Of a stretch of DNA of 64,000 bases, positions 40,050 to 52,023 are shown one piece after another. Both the position numbers and the translations under genes were made by a program. Positions within the stretch are counted from its first letter, which is position 1, and each line of letters begins with the position of its first letter. The notes beneath the pieces are model-generated. The model worked only from the letters and a program-made list of their open reading frames with translations. It was not told where the DNA came from and searched no databases. The DNA comes from Ministeria vibrans ATCC 50519 (taxonomy: Eukaryota > Opisthokonta > Filasterea), in contig CALSCP010002292.1 of NCBI GenBank assembly GCA_943704425.1, positions 3,975 to 67,974 on the forward strand, written 5' to 3'.

Positions 40050-41147
40050 TATATATAGACAAACAGAATAAAGTTCGTACGTAGGGATCGAGGTAGAGTG
40101 AGACATTTTCCAACAGGGCATTGGCCATTTTCATCATGACAAGCAAAACGGGAAGATTGCGCAGATTGGACGTGACCTAAAGAGATGTAAGTCAGATACC
40201 GACAGAGAAACATCCACACATGATACAATATTGCACTTACGCGGTCTGAAATGAACTGGGTAAAGTAGGGAAGTAGCTGGTGGAGACCAGGGTCGAGGCG
40301 AAGGGACTGGAGGGCTGGTTTGATATGCGAAGGGTCGCCGCTGAGAATGCCCTGCGTCGTGCGGTCGAAGAACAGCTGCATTTCCCGGCTGAGTACGTGC
40401 CGCACGGGCGCGCGTACTTCTGTCGCGTCCGTCGCAGAAACAAATGTGCGTCCAACTGAGTTAGGGACAAAGTGTTAGAAGTATGGTGCGACCGTAGGAT
40501 AAGACTAATTTTGGTACTTGGAGGGTTCTGAGGAATGGACGGCTGTACCCCGTCGACAGCAAGCCAGTGTGCTAGGAAGGGCCAGAAGAACAGTGGATCA
40601 GTATGCGCCGACTCGTGTGGCTGCCATGGCTCAAGGATGTACCGGTGACGGAGATGTCGACGGGACAGGGCGGCAGTGGCTCGGCAAGAATCTCCTTGAG
40701 GTCTACTTCGTCGTCGCGCGCGACAAACACCGCTTCGTGACCGGGGTCGTTTAAGCGTGAGAATTTAGGAAGATTTTGGTCGCTGGCGGCGTGGAATCCG
40801 TACGTGGGCTGCGCACAATGGCGTCAATGAAAAAGAGTCGCACAATCATCTTCATACCTCCAAGTTTGCCGCACGCAGCGCGTTATTGATGTCGCCCGAC
40901 GAAAGAGTCTGTCGCTTGCCATGGTGCATCATTTTCATCGCGTCCTGTGTCCAAAAGGGGCCCAGAATGAGCCGCGGGAGGGGAAAGCAGTTTCGGTTTC
41001 TCGAAATTGTGTGCAGCAAACCTGAATCAGCGTGCGTAACCTCTTTTCCGTATCCTGGAGCAGTTTCGTTTGTACATCGTTGCTAGGCATGGCCAGAAGT
41101 TCCATCTCCGCAGAGCTGGTCACGAATTCTCGAGGGAGGGAAGTCAT
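38893..41147 (-). CDS. TAF6: TFIID/SAGA subunit TAF6
   Basis: 563 aa. Exons 41147-41022, 40944-40858, 40808-40643, 40571-40518, 40455-40241, 40176-40081, 39912-39532 and 39459-38893. The N-terminal histone fold is visible (DAMKMMHHGKRQTLSSGDIN, EPTYGF). The TAF6-specific AHWLAVDGVQPSIPQNPP follows, then the HEAT-repeat C-terminal domain (LLPYFTQFISDR, HWELRMLAARLSALVCD, FGALLAPF). The tail (last 130 residues) is a low-complexity Ala/Thr/Pro repeat. All eight exons join in phase. Confidence 0.92.
38938..39185 (-). repeat. 30-bp coding repeat in TAF6 tail (PTAAPIAAVA-like)
   Basis: About seven near-identical 30-bp units encode the decapeptide PTAAPIAAVA and variants. Simpler (ACT/GCC) Ala-Thr repeats follow up to about 39290. 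Confidence 0.88.
39959..40044 (-). repeat. (CA)n/(GT)n microsatellite in TAF6 intron
   Basis: Over forty CA dinucleotides on the plus strand, GT on the coding strand, with one CATACA interruption. Confidence 0.95.
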
Positions 41148-41263
41148 GGTGAGTAAAAAAGAGTTTTCATTTCTGAATTCGACTCATTTCGTATTCGATC
41201 TTTAAAGTCTTTTCAATCTAATATCGCTCACATTCACAAATCGATCTCTCAAAATAATTTACC
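41148..41263. promoter_or_regulatory. Divergent intergenic promoter region, TAF6 / PUDP
   Basis: About 115 bp of AT-rich sequence between divergent start codons. Role inferred from position. Confidence 0.45.
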
Positions 41264-42046
41264 ATGCCTAATCACACAATCAGCCATGTCATATTTGACA
41301 TGGATGGCCTTATTCTTGACACGGAGCGGCTCTATTCAATCGCCACCCAGAAATTTCTTGATCGGTACACACTCAAACGATTCAATGTCACGCTCACTCA
41401 CAAACACACACACACACTCTCTCTCTCTCTCTCCCTCTCTCTTTCTGTCGCTCTTGTTAGCTTTGGCATCACGTTCACTTACGAAGTGAAAGCACAGCTG
41501 ATGGGCTCGCCAGGCTACCCTGCTGCGGTGAAGCTGCTGGAGTTGCTGGAGATCAGCCATCTGACGACGCCTGAAGAGTTCTTGAAGTGTCGCGATGAGG
41601 CTCTTCTCACGCTGTTTCCCGAGGCCCAGCTGCTGCCGGGCGCCGAGCGGCTTATTCGCCATCTGCATGCACACAAGGTTCCCATTGCGATCGCGTCGGG
41701 ATCGAACACAAACTTTTTCGCGCTCAAGACAGCCAAGCACGAAGCGCTCTTTGCTCTCTTCATGCACAAGACTCTCGGCGACGATCCCGAACTGCGCAAC
41801 GGCAAGCCCCACCCCGACGCATTCTTGCTGTGCCACTCGCGGTTTCCCAAGCCGCTGCCTGACCCCCAATCAGTCCTCGTGTTTGAGGATGCGCCCAACG
41901 GCGTGACAGCCGCACGCGCCGCCAACATGCATGTCGTTGCTGTGCCCGACCAACGCGCGCGCCCCGAGCAATTTAGCCATGCATCGCTTGTGTTGTCATC
42001 TTTAGAAGAGTTTCGACCTGAACTGTGGGGTCTACCTGCATTGTAA
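41264..42046 (+). CDS. PUDP: HAD-superfamily phosphatase, pseudouridine-5'-phosphatase-like (HDHD1/PUDP)
   Basis: 228 aa. Exons 41264-41364 and 41461-42046. HAD motif I is FDMDGLILDTE (nucleophile Asp), motif II IASGSN, motif III Lys in NGKPHPD, motif IV VFEDAPNGV. The end SLEEFRPELWGLPAL is typical of PUDP rather than other HAD enzymes. Expected reaction: pseudouridine 5'-phosphate to pseudouridine and phosphate. The 96-nt intron is a multiple of three without a stop, so retention would add 32 residues between the nucleophile and the cap. Confidence 0.9.
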   Translation: MPNHTISHVIFDMDGLILDTERLYSIATQKFLDRYTLKRFNVTLTHKHTHTLSLSLSLSLSVALVSFGITFTYEVKAQLMGSPGYPAAVKLLELLEISHLTTPEEFLKCRDEALLTLFPEAQLLPGAERLIRHLHAHKVPIAIASGSNTNFFALKTAKHEALFALFMHKTLGDDPELRNGKPHPDAFLLCHSRFPKPLPDPQSVLVFEDAPNGVTAARAANMHVVAVPDQRARPEQFSHASLVLSSLEEFRPELWGLPAL

Positions 42047-42165
42047 TCAATCAACTTCATTTTCACACAAAAGAAAGACACACACACGAAAAAAACCCCC
42101 CATCCTCACACACACACACACACAAAAGCAAACAAAGAGAGAGAGAAAGAGAGAAAGAGAGCCAA

Positions 42166-43421
42166 TCAAAGCTGGTAGCGCACATAAGGCACTTCGACAT
42201 CCTCGCCCTCGGCATCGTTGCAGCAGATCTCAAAGACAAGGAACTTGGTATGGGCCGGAATGTCCTTCTTGGAGACCACCTTGACCACTTCAGAGAGACT
42301 ATAAAGTTTGTGTGAGTGTGTGCGTGTGCGTACGTGTGTGTGAAAAGGAGGGGAAGTAATGGGTGAGGTGATTAGACTTACGGCATAGCCAGACGCTCCT
42401 TCTTCTTGTCCTTGTTCATGAAGAAGGAGTACAGCATCGAGACACCGCACGAGAGCATTGTAATCTCCAGTTTGTGTTCCTTCTGGAAGTAGTCAATGAA
42501 CCCTTGAAGAGTCATCGAACCACGCACGTCAAATCGGTCCCACAGTGTCCATGTCGTCTCCCCATACTAACAAATTAAAACCACAACGTTAGGATGGAAA
42601 ACAAACACAGACAAATTGCAACGAGAAAAAAGAAAGAAAAAAAAAAAAGCACACACACACACACAAAAATCAAACACAAGAAAGCAAACAGAAACCAAAA
42701 AATACATTTACCTTGTTCTGGACAGGAGCAATGGGCGTGGAGAAGGCAGCAAGAGGCAAAGCCAGGTTCACAAAGCCTAACAATAATAATAATAAATTGA
42801 AGTTAGTTGTTTCGTTTTTGTTTTCTATAGGAAATATATAAAGATATACCATTCTTGAATGCATCGAGGTCCACCTTGGCCTTACCGGCCAGGAAGGCGA
42901 CAATCTTGTACATCTCAAGGTTGACCAGACCGACCACAAGGGCGGTGGTGGTCGCAATGGCCGGAATGATCTTGCCGGCAATCAGCTTGGACTTGTGCTT
43001 GTCTGCCGGAGCAATCGCGTAGTTGGCTGCACGCACATTGGATGTCTATAGTATGTTATATATTAGTTCAAAAATACGGGAGAATTGACGGCGGAGGTGA
43101 TCCTTACGGCTGTGATATAGTCCATGTGGAAGTTGGTATCGTCGTCCTTTTCAAACTCGTGGGGGACCATTCGGTAGCCGGCCAGCGAGCCTGGTGCTGG
43201 CAGTGACTTGATCATGCTCTCCAACTCCTCTGCGTCTGTCTGCGCACCTCCTTGGTCCTCCTTAGCCTCAGCGTCCGACACGTGGATCTTGACTCCCTGG
43301 CGTGGCTGGAATGCCGGAATGTTCACGCCCTTGATTACTTCAACAAACTAAAACAAAAAAAACAGCAAGGGATCAATCTAAAATGAACGACATTTCACAC
43401 ACACACAGACACACACACACA

Positions 43422-43493
<72 letters not shown>

Positions 43494-44669
43494 ACAAAGA
43501 CACACCACAAAGACACGCACACACGAAAGAAAGAGAGAGCGAGAGAAAGAAGACACACACAGCGAGAGACATACATCGAGAAACGTGTCATTAATGTAAC
43601 TCAGTCAGTTACATATTATAGCTTGATACGATGATCTTGGTGACGGCGACGGACGTGAGAGGCGTCGAGGGTGCGCCTTTCCAGAGGGTTGCATTGCCAC
43701 AGACTGCACTGATGGCAAAGTTCCAGCCAAACACTGCGACAGGGAAGTTGAAGGCACTGATCACACCCACTACGCCCAGTGGGTTCCATTGCTCCATCAA
43801 CATGTGCTGCGGTCGCTCTGAGGGAATGATCTTGCCGCTCAGCATACGTGACAGACCCACTGCGTAGTCACAAATGTCGATAAACTCTTGCACCTAATGC
43901 AAAAGTAAACACAAAACATCACCACATCTACGAATACTAAGCACTTTTCACAGACACTTACACACACACAAACATTGCAACATGCGTGCACCTTGTCTGT
44001 ATCGGTGTGGCCCTTGAGGCCGTAGTTTTGCGCGTAAAGGTTGGCAGCGGACACAACAAACTCCATGTGAGTAGCATCCTCGCCATCAAAAGTCTGTGGT
44101 TTGGGGCATCGCTTAGGACCTGACCAGAAGGGCTGGCCCGACGACGTCACCTTCAAACAATATGAAAAGAAAGCATGAGAGTCACACACACATAAACATA
44201 ATATCATTTGAAATGTGAATGCAAACCTGGTCGGGAGGGAAGTTGAAGAGCAGCTGACGAATCTGGTTGTCAAACAGGTCTTGAAATTGCAGGCGAGCCC
44301 AGACAATGCAATCGTCAAAAGTGAGCGGGCGGTGGGTGACAAGCGCCTCCTTGATGGACGACAGTGTCTCCATGATCTAAAAAGACACGACACCAAGGGA
44401 AATGTTGAGTCGCACTCGATGCAAAAACAAAACGTTTACCTGGCTTCCCGACTGCTTTTGGAGCTGTTCAAGGTAGTCTGACTGGCCAAGGTAAGCATTG
44501 ACATTCTCGGGAGTGTTTGCAAAAACCCCCTCGAATCTGTCGCGCGCCCACTGCAGCGTATGCTCGATAGCATTCGGAAAATTCTTCAGAGTGCAAATGG
44601 GAATAGACTTCTCCGGAGGGTCTTGCGATGACGAGTACGACTCTGTGACGTGCGGGAACACAACCTATT

Positions 44670-44706
<37 letters not shown>

Positions 44707-44717
44707 NNNNNNNNNNN

Positions 44718-44775
<58 letters not shown>

Positions 44776-46008
44776 TACCTGAGTGTTTCCTTTGGTACCG
44801 AGTGTTCCCGACTCAAGAAGAGGCTTGCCGTAGAACACGCAGCGACGATCCATGTACATTCGAGCCTCGACGTTGTCCAGGGCATTGGTGACACCATTCA
44901 GGCTGGCGAAAAAAGCGTCGTCGTAGACATTCTCAGTGTCAACACCCACACGGCTCTGGTGGGCAATGACATTGAAGGATGGGTTCATGACCTTGGCGGC
45001 CGCTGCCGCAGTGTCCGACTTGAGCTTCTGCACGTCCCAGGGACGGAAGAGGAACTGGCGATTGAGATTGCTCTTTTCAATGGTGTCCATATCGGTGACG
45101 GTGACACGACCAGCCTCGCTCGCACCCAGTCCCATCAAAGCCCAGCACTTGAGCATTTCGCACCCAATCGCACCGGCACCCACCAAAAACTGATGTTGCG
45201 ACTCCATCAGTGCCTGGTACTTCTTGCCAAAAACGGCAATCTGTCCGTCATAGCGCGAGCCCGTCATGGCATAGTCTTCTGGATCGACCATCTCGTCCGC
45301 GTCCTCCACAAGCGACTCGAGACTGTCAAAGTAAAGGTACTAGAGAGAAAAAGATTAATAATTATTAATTATAAGAAAGACGTTATTATTATAATAATAA
45401 TAATAAACAGGAACGTGCGCTGTTGATTTGAGCAAAAAGATTCAAAACAAAAACAATAAACCAAAACAATCCCAAAAAAAAAACACTCACTTGGACAATG
45501 GGGTGAAACTTGCCAGAGCAAGCCTTGAGGACTTCCTGAGCGGCAAATCCACCAATAAAAGAGTTCATTGGCGAGAGATTGCCCTGAGCCTGGTAGGCCA
45601 GCTTGGTGAGGAGCTTCTCGTCGAGCGTCTCCACCTTGGACGTGTCGGGGGCGGCGGCGTTGATCTCGGCGGCAATCTCCAGGACAGTCTTGGCATCGGC
45701 CGAGTTGCGCGGCGCCGGCTGACGACCACCGTTACGCTTGGCAAAAGCGTCAAGTGCCTGGTAGCCAATGTGGAGCTGTGCGGGTCGGTCAAACTTAGCC
45801 CAGTCGGAGATGAGCATGTCGGGTGCGGCAAGCGACTCCTTGAGCGACTTGAACGTCATCGTCTTGGGCATCTTCACCTGCTTGGCAATGCCGCCACGCA
45901 CATACGGCGAAAAGCCAGTGGTGTCGTCAATGGAGAATGTGTAAGGGCCCAGAACCTAAAAACAAAGTAAGAGTAATAGTTTTAATGAGTTAATAATATA
46001 ATAATAAC

Positions 46009-46044
<36 letters not shown>

Positions 46045-47176
46045 TAAAATAATAATATAATTATGATTATCATCAGTATTATCATTATTATAATAATAAT
46101 AATAATAATAATAATAATTATTATTGTAGTTGTTTTTCTATCTACCTTGATGGGCACAGGCTCGCGGTCGTTGATCTGCTCCATTCCATGAACCTCGCTG
46201 AAGGAGACATAGTCACCGTCTTCGAGGCCGTGGCGGGTTTCGTCGAGGCACGTGACGACGCCCTCCTTGTCCGAGGTGATGGATGCGACCATGACAGAGG
46301 TGGCAGGTTCGCCGTTGACGTCGTTGATGACAAAATCTTTGCCAAAGTCGCAGAAGAGCTGGGCAAAGAGACCGCGCGTGTCGGCAATGACCGTGTGAGC
46401 GTTGTTGGCGCGCGCAGCCTCGTTGACACGAAGCTGTTCGTCAAGCGACGAGCGTGTGAGCACAATGACCTGGAACTGGGCGACAAGCTCGTCGGTGAGC
46501 TCGCCTGTGTGCACCTCCATCTTGACATAATTGTTGAGTTCGGCAAGACGCGGAAGGGTCACTTCAGCACGATTTTTGCCAACATCTTCGGGACGCAGGA
46601 AGAACTGCGACGACAGATCGGCCATAGTGACTGCCTCCCTGTCGTGGATGGTGACCGACTTGACGCCGGCCAGCACGACATTCTTGGCAATCTCAATGCC
46701 CAGACCCGACATGCCCGAGATGAGCACGTTGCTCGACCCCATCTTCTTCATCGCTTCATGGCCCAGGACATACAGCTACAGAGACGACACGTGAGATGCG
46801 GAGCCACGGCAGGTCGAGCGTCGATGCGTGCGCGCGCGCGTCACACACACAAAGAGCGCAGAGTGAAGAAACGCGAAGGTTTGCAAACAATGTATAAAAA
46901 AAAAAAAAAAAAAAAAAAAGAAGAGAATGGACTCGACAGGCGTCGCCCGGACGAAGACACACTGGCACCATGTGGCACGGGGCCCTCTTCAGGCCTTCCA
47001 GCGACGCCGCGGGGTGCGCAGACCTACCTGGCGGCTGTACAGGCCCTCGTCGATGCTATCTTGCGCGGTGTCCATTTTCTGTGAAACGGAAAAAAAGAAA
47101 AAAGAAAGGGCGAGAGTGTGTGTGTCAGGGATCAAGGTCGGCAGAGGGACGAGGTGGCACTACGTACTTCAGACAT
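42166..47176 (-). CDS. UBA1: Ubiquitin-activating enzyme E1 (UBA1)
   Basis: 1022 aa without the extra exon at 43630-43893. Exons 47176-47168, 47078-47028, 46775-46146, 45955-45491, 45339-44779, 44664-44440, 44376-44227, 44150-43992, 43347-43108, 43045-42850, 42776-42712, 42566-42382 and 42298-42166, all in phase. It activates ubiquitin with ATP and loads E2s. Visible are [14 protein letters not shown], the inactive adenylation half ([12 protein letters not shown]), the active half ([26 protein letters not shown]), the catalytic Cys in [11 protein letters not shown] (about C596), HNFPPDQ-like FNFPPDQ, and the ubiquitin-fold end [12 protein letters not shown]. An assembly gap sits in intron 5, and an ALDH7-like exon sits in intron 8. 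Confidence 0.96.
43391..43515 (-). repeat. (CA)n/(GT)n microsatellite with CACCACAAAGACA units in UBA1 intron 8
   Basis: About 90 bp of CA dinucleotides, then two CACCACAAAGACA units. The same unit forms the array at about 58.74-58.83 kb. It lies between the ALDH7-like exon and UBA1 exon 9. Confidence 0.92.
43630..43893 (-). other. Isolated ALDH7 (antiquitin) exon inside UBA1 intron 8
   Basis: A 264-bp, phase 0-0 exon with good splice sites (acceptor TTTGCATTAG, donor GTATCA). Its 88 codons match the N-terminal part of the ALDH7 catalytic domain: [42 protein letters not shown] (containing the conserved catalytic-site Asn of AFNFP) and [11 protein letters not shown]. The later ALDH glutamate and cysteine regions are absent, and no other ALDH exon is seen in the window. 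UBA1 is complete without it; inclusion would insert 88 residues in frame after about residue 750. It may be a captured exon, an alternative exon, a relic or an assembly insertion. Confidence 0.88.
44668..44774. other. Poly-A / assembly gap / poly-T block in UBA1 intron 5
   Basis: On the plus strand a short T run, a long A run, 11 N (44707-44717), then about 57 T. It looks like an unresolved homopolymer or hairpin. The flanking UBA1 exons join in phase. Confidence 0.95.
46015..46125 (-). repeat. AAT/ATT trinucleotide repeats in UBA1 intron 3
   Basis: Interrupted (AAT)n runs on the plus strand fill the intron between the exons ending at 46146 and starting at 45955. Confidence 0.85.
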
Positions 47177-47690
47177 GGTGAATGTTGTGATAGTTGTTCG
47201 AATAAAAATGATTAATTAGTATTAACAAAATGATTGCATCTAAATTGCAATTGTGACGCTGACTCATCGCCTCAATCTATCCAGCGCGATCAGCCGTACA
47301 CTCTACTGACTCTAGTGACTGTTTTCTAGTGGCAGTCGGCTCAACGTTCTACGCAGCGACAGTGTGTAGCTATGCGATCAGTGATATGATCGTATTTCCT
47401 TTTTTCTGGGCCGATCACAAAAGCCATATCGTAAATGTTGATTCAGGCTCTCTTTGCTGCATTAAGGTGACAAGGTGTATTGGTAATTAGGTGGTATGCG
47501 TATCTTATTCTGATCCTCGATTCAGAGAACCTGAGTTTTTTTTTTTTTTTTTTTTCTCTTTTGGAATTTTGGTGACTCAATTTTTTCTTTTTATCATTTG
47601 TTTTGCCACTCTCTGCTGGTCCTTTAGAGGTGTGTCTGCCTGTGTCGGTTGTGTCTCGTGCGATACACGAGAGCACGGACAAGAGGCGTG
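47177..47690. promoter_or_regulatory. Divergent promoter interval, UBA1 / RAF-like kinase
   Basis: About 510 bp between divergent starts, longer than other such intervals in the window. A 22-T run lies at about 47536-47557. No gene or recognisable element is seen otherwise. Confidence 0.45.
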
Positions 47691-50321
47691 ATGTCGAGCG
47701 CCGGAAGCGATGGAACGAGCGGGAGTGGTCCAAGTGAACTACAGGTCCCTAAGGATGCCAATGCCAAGCTGCGCAGCATGCGGCGCGTGTACTCGTTGAA
47801 GAAGAGCAACTTGGAGAAGTTGCGGCAGGCGTTTATCGAGAGCGGTGGCGACGAGAGCAGTGCGGCGACGGGTTTTCTTCGACGCGAAATTGACGACTTG
47901 ACCAAACAGTTGAGTACGCTTGTGGCCGAAGTAGAGGCCCTCGAGGACGACTTGGCGCGCAAGCAGCAGGAGCAGTTGGCACAGCAACATGCTCACATGT
48001 CGCAGATGTCGTCGTCGTCGCCAGGCTCGCCTGCATCGCCCGGCCAAAAACGTCCGCAGTATGGACATCGCTACCAGGCGAAGCTCTTTCTCAACCTGGG
48101 CACTTCCTGTGGCTACTGCCACAAGCGTGTCTTCCAGGGGATGCGGTGCGATTTGTGTGATTATCGGTGCCACAAGGGCTGCGTTGCGCGCTCCTCGGAT
48201 GTGTGCAGCGCCGAGGCCGAGCAAGTCTATCGACGGCTGCTCGCCCTCTCCTGTCCCACCACACCCATCGCTATCAATGCGCTCTCTGGAAAAGACCGCC
48301 AGCAGCAGCAACAACAACAGCTAGCCATGCAAAGACACGAAGCACGGTCCGATGGCGACTCGGAAGGCGGCTCGCGCCCCAGCTCGGTCGCCACCGTGGT
48401 GTCCTCCCCCTCTAACACACCGACGTCTGCCACGCTGCCCGTCCTCGCCTCATCCACATCCCACCAACAACAATCGCATCACCACCAGCATCACCACGGC
48501 GCATCTCCAACGCCCAAAATACGCACGTTGGGTGGCGGCAACGCCAGCGGCAACTTGAGCTTGGGCAGCCCTAATGGCAGTCAGGCGGGGTCGGGCACGG
48601 GTGTCTTTGACTCGGTCTCCCTGAGCAGCACTAGCACTGGTGCAAGTCGTCCGCCAGGCACCCCCGACAGTCTTCAACCGCCTCAGATGGTGATTCATTC
48701 GTCAGCTGATCCTGCCGATCGACGGCCTTCCGACGTGGACACACTTGACTCGACGAGTCTGCGCAGTTTCATCAGTGCGACGAGTCGCATGAGTGGACAG
48801 AGCTCGACGAGTGCACGCACGGGAGGCGACACAGCGAGTGCGGTGGGGACGTTGTCGCTCAACGGACTTACCATGATGGGTGACAGCCTGTCGGATGCGG
48901 GCTCGGACGACGAAGAAGGCCCGCGAGTGCCGCGCAACAGTAAAGAGTGGGAGATTCCCTTTGGCGATCTTGATCTGGGTGAGCGCATTGGGGCAGGGGC
49001 CTTCGGGACGGGTACGTTCAAGGAAAAGGGGAGAGCGAATACTGATGCTACAAATGGGTATTGTGTAGTGTACAAAGCGAAGTGGCACGGTGATGTGGCG
49101 GTGAAGATTCTCAAGGTTCAAAATGCATCCGAGTCGTGTCTGCAGGATTTCAGACGGGAAATTGCTGTTTTAAGGTATAAGGCTGTACATAGTATGTTGT
49201 GTATGGTGTGCATGTATTTATGTCTTTTTGGTGTGTGTCGTTGTGGTGTGTGTGATTGGCGCTGATATTTGTGAAACGCAGGAAAACACGGCATCAGAAC
49301 ATTGTACTGTTTATGGGGGCATCGACGGCACTGCCGCACCTTGCGATTGTGACGCAGTGGTGCGAGGGACGCACGCTGTACCGCCATTTGCATGTCGAGG
49401 AGGCGTCCTACACTATGATCCAGATTGTCGGCATTGCCTTTGAGATTGCCCAGGGAATGGAGTACGCTCTCACTGCCATATGTACGTGTTGTTCATTGCG
49501 GTGTTTGTATGTGTGTGTAGGTATTTGCATGCCAAGAACATTCTCCATCGCGACCTAAAGTCCAACAGTACGTACTCATCACATAGACACACAGGCACAC
49601 TCACACTATTTGTTGTAGACGTATTTCTCAACAGCAATCTACAAGTGAACATCGGAGATTTTGGGCTGAGCACCGTGAAACAGCTGTGGGACGAGAGCAG
49701 CGCGGAGAGTGCACGCGTGTGTACTCCCGCTGGGTCGGTGCTGTGGATGGCGCCCGAGGTCATTCGCATGCCATCCACTCCCAACACTCCTGCCAGCGAC
49801 GTTTACTCGTTCGGCATTGTCCTCTACGAGATGCTCACTCGCCGCCTTCCATACTCTGATCGTGAACTTGCTCCAGACCAGGTTAGGGTCGAACAGAGAG
49901 CTTGTGTGTTGTGTAGTAACGCGTTAGTCTCCCTCTTCTTCTCTCCTTTTCTTTTCTGTATAGGTTATGTTTATGGTGGGAATGGGTCTGCTCAAGCCCG
50001 ACCCATTGCTTGTGCTCAAGGGCAGTCCCCCAATGCTCGTCGTATGAACACACATGGACCATAATGAGGGAGACAACTGACCGTATGTATGTGTGGTTGT
50101 TGGTGTAGGAGCTAATGGAACACTGCTACTCACCCATTGCCGACTCGCGTCCTTCCTTCCGGCACGTTCTTAAGCTCGTTGAGAAGATTGAGAAAGCGCT
50201 AGTGCGCCTCAAGCGCGCCGAGTCGTCTCCTGGCTTCCAGAACAAGCAGCGCAAGCTACAGGCGATGGCGCGCAGTGTGGGCGTTTCAAGTGCAAGCTCA
50301 ATCTCCCCTCTCACGCCCTAA
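47691..50321 (+). CDS. RAF-like protein kinase: coiled coil, C1 zinc finger, kinase domain
   Basis: 735 aa. Exons 47691-49011, 49069-49174, 49282-49461, 49521-49567, 49619-49881, 49964-50041 and 50109-50321. The N-terminus has heptad-like helices (about residues 20-100). A C1 domain lies at about 126-173 ([25 protein letters not shown]). A 240-residue Ser/His/Gln-rich linker follows, then a kinase domain from about 420. The kinase is strikingly RAF-like: [27 protein letters not shown] (Lys about 453), [43 protein letters not shown] and [13 protein letters not shown]. All catalytic residues are present. I see no Ras-binding domain before the C1. Confidence 0.9.
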
Positions 50322-50559
50322 ATCGCACTACTATCCCTCTAATCTTTTTATCAACCTCTTTTTGCCTGCTTTCAATCACTTTGTTTTTGTTCTCCTCTCT
50401 CTCTATCACTTTGTTTCTCTCTCTATCACTTTGTTTCCCTCTCTATCACTTTGTTTCCCTCTCTATCACTTTGTTTCCTATCACTTTGTTTCTCTCTCTA
50501 TCACTTTGTTTCTCTCTCTATCACTTTGTTTCTCTCTCTATCACTTTGTCTCTTTCTCC

Positions 50560-50649
<90 letters not shown>

Positions 50650-50906
50650 GCTAGATATTCTATTTCCATTCTCTTGTTGTTTTATCCCCACCCAAATATG
50701 TACAGAAAGTATTAATAATTTAATATTAATATTATGATCAATACAAAAGTCAAACTGTGTCTCTCTGTCTTTGTCTTCCGATTTAAACCGTCACTTCCTC
50801 TTCTCCGTTGCATTCGTTCAAGCCAAAAGAATTTGCTTTTGTCATCATTTGTTGTTGTGTCATAGAAAGGACGGAGTACTGAGCCAGACGGAATTAAAAT
50901 TGTACA
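50322..50906. repeat. Convergent 3' region dominated by CT microsatellite and CACTTTGTTTC units
   Basis: About 50375-50643 holds nine CTCTATCACTTTGTTTC-type units followed by about forty CT dinucleotides. No gene is seen between the RAF-like and CCDC115 coding ends. Confidence 0.85.
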
Positions 50907-51934
50907 TTATGATGAAGAAGATTTTACAAAGGCGGCTTTGGCAGTGCGGTACGCTTCTGCTTGTCGCTCCAGTGACGCACGCAACGCCGCAATGTCGAGC
51001 ACAAGATCCAACCCTAACAAAAGAGCGATTGAGATCGAGAGAGAGAGAGAGAGGTGAGGAGATAGAAACAAAGTGATAGATAGAGGGGAGGAGATAGAAA
51101 CAAAGTGATAGATAGAGAGGAGGAGATAGAAACAAAGTGATAGATAGAGGGGAGGAGATAGAAACAAAGTGATAGAGAGAGGCATAGAAATGCGCGATAT
51201 GAGGCACCTTTGGAGTACGCTTGCTGTGATTGCCGCAATGACAGGGGTGGAAGCATGGCAAACCAGCGCAGTGGGTCTGTGACTTTCTTTTTGCCCTTCT
51301 GCTTCACTTGGTCGGGCTCCTTGTCCTCTCGCTCCTTCTTGTTGCTACTTGACGTGCCCTTTTCCTTTGACGTGTCCTTTTCCTTCGACGTGGGCGATGC
51401 GCCTACACCTGTACTGTCTCCCTTTCTGCGCTGGCGCACGCCTGACGGCGTCGGCGACGACGAGGGCTCGGGCGCAGGCGTGCCGGGCCCCTCCTCGTCC
51501 GCCACGACGGCCTCCCTGGTCGCACGCGTCCATCGATGCGACTCTTCGTCGACAGTCGCCACCGACGTGGCATTCATCGAGGCTGGGAACTGCAGTGGAG
51601 TGATAGGGACGCCGCTGTAGCGTGCCTGCGCCAGGAACAGATTGCCCTACGCAAAACCAAGAGTGTTACGCCATCGTCCCTTTCGGTCTCCTCTCGCTGT
51701 ACTTGTCTCAGCGATTCGCTTAGCTGTGCGTTAAGAGTCTAATGTGCCAAAGGAGCATTCCACAGGAAGCGAGGAGGAGGAGGAGGAGGAGGAGGAGGAG
51801 GAGGAGGGTGCGAAGGCAAAGAGAGAGTGGATGAGGTGTCAGTGTGTTTGTCTGTCATCACACTTGCAAACCTGAAGTTTTTCGTAGTCTTCCAGAAAGG
51901 ACAAGGCCAACCCATCGAGATGTTCGTCGTTCAT
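50907..51934 (-). CDS. CCDC115: V-ATPase assembly factor CCDC115/Vma22
   Basis: 214 aa. Exons 51934-51872, 51738-51703, 51646-51208 and 51013-50907. Family features are the helical N-terminus (LALSFLEDYEKLQ), FLAQARYSG...TPLQFPASM, a charged disordered middle, then DPLRWFAMLPPLSLRQSQQA and the terminal helix GLDLVLDIAALRASLERQ. These align with CCDC115 DPLNWFGIL, PHSLRQAQ and AADIASLQ. It acts in the ER in assembling the V-ATPase V0 sector (family knowledge). Intron 3 carries four approximately 31-bp GATAGAAACAAAGTGATAGA units on the plus strand. Confidence 0.88.
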
Positions 51935-52023
51935 TGTACTCCAAGATATGAATAAGATTGAAATACCAATTTATTCTTCAAATTCTTGATTCCACTTACT
52001 TTGATTCCATTCATGCTTGTAAC
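51935..52023. promoter_or_regulatory. Very short divergent intergenic region, CCDC115 / small membrane protein
   Basis: Only 89 bp between divergent start codons; AT-rich. Role inferred from position. Confidence 0.4.
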
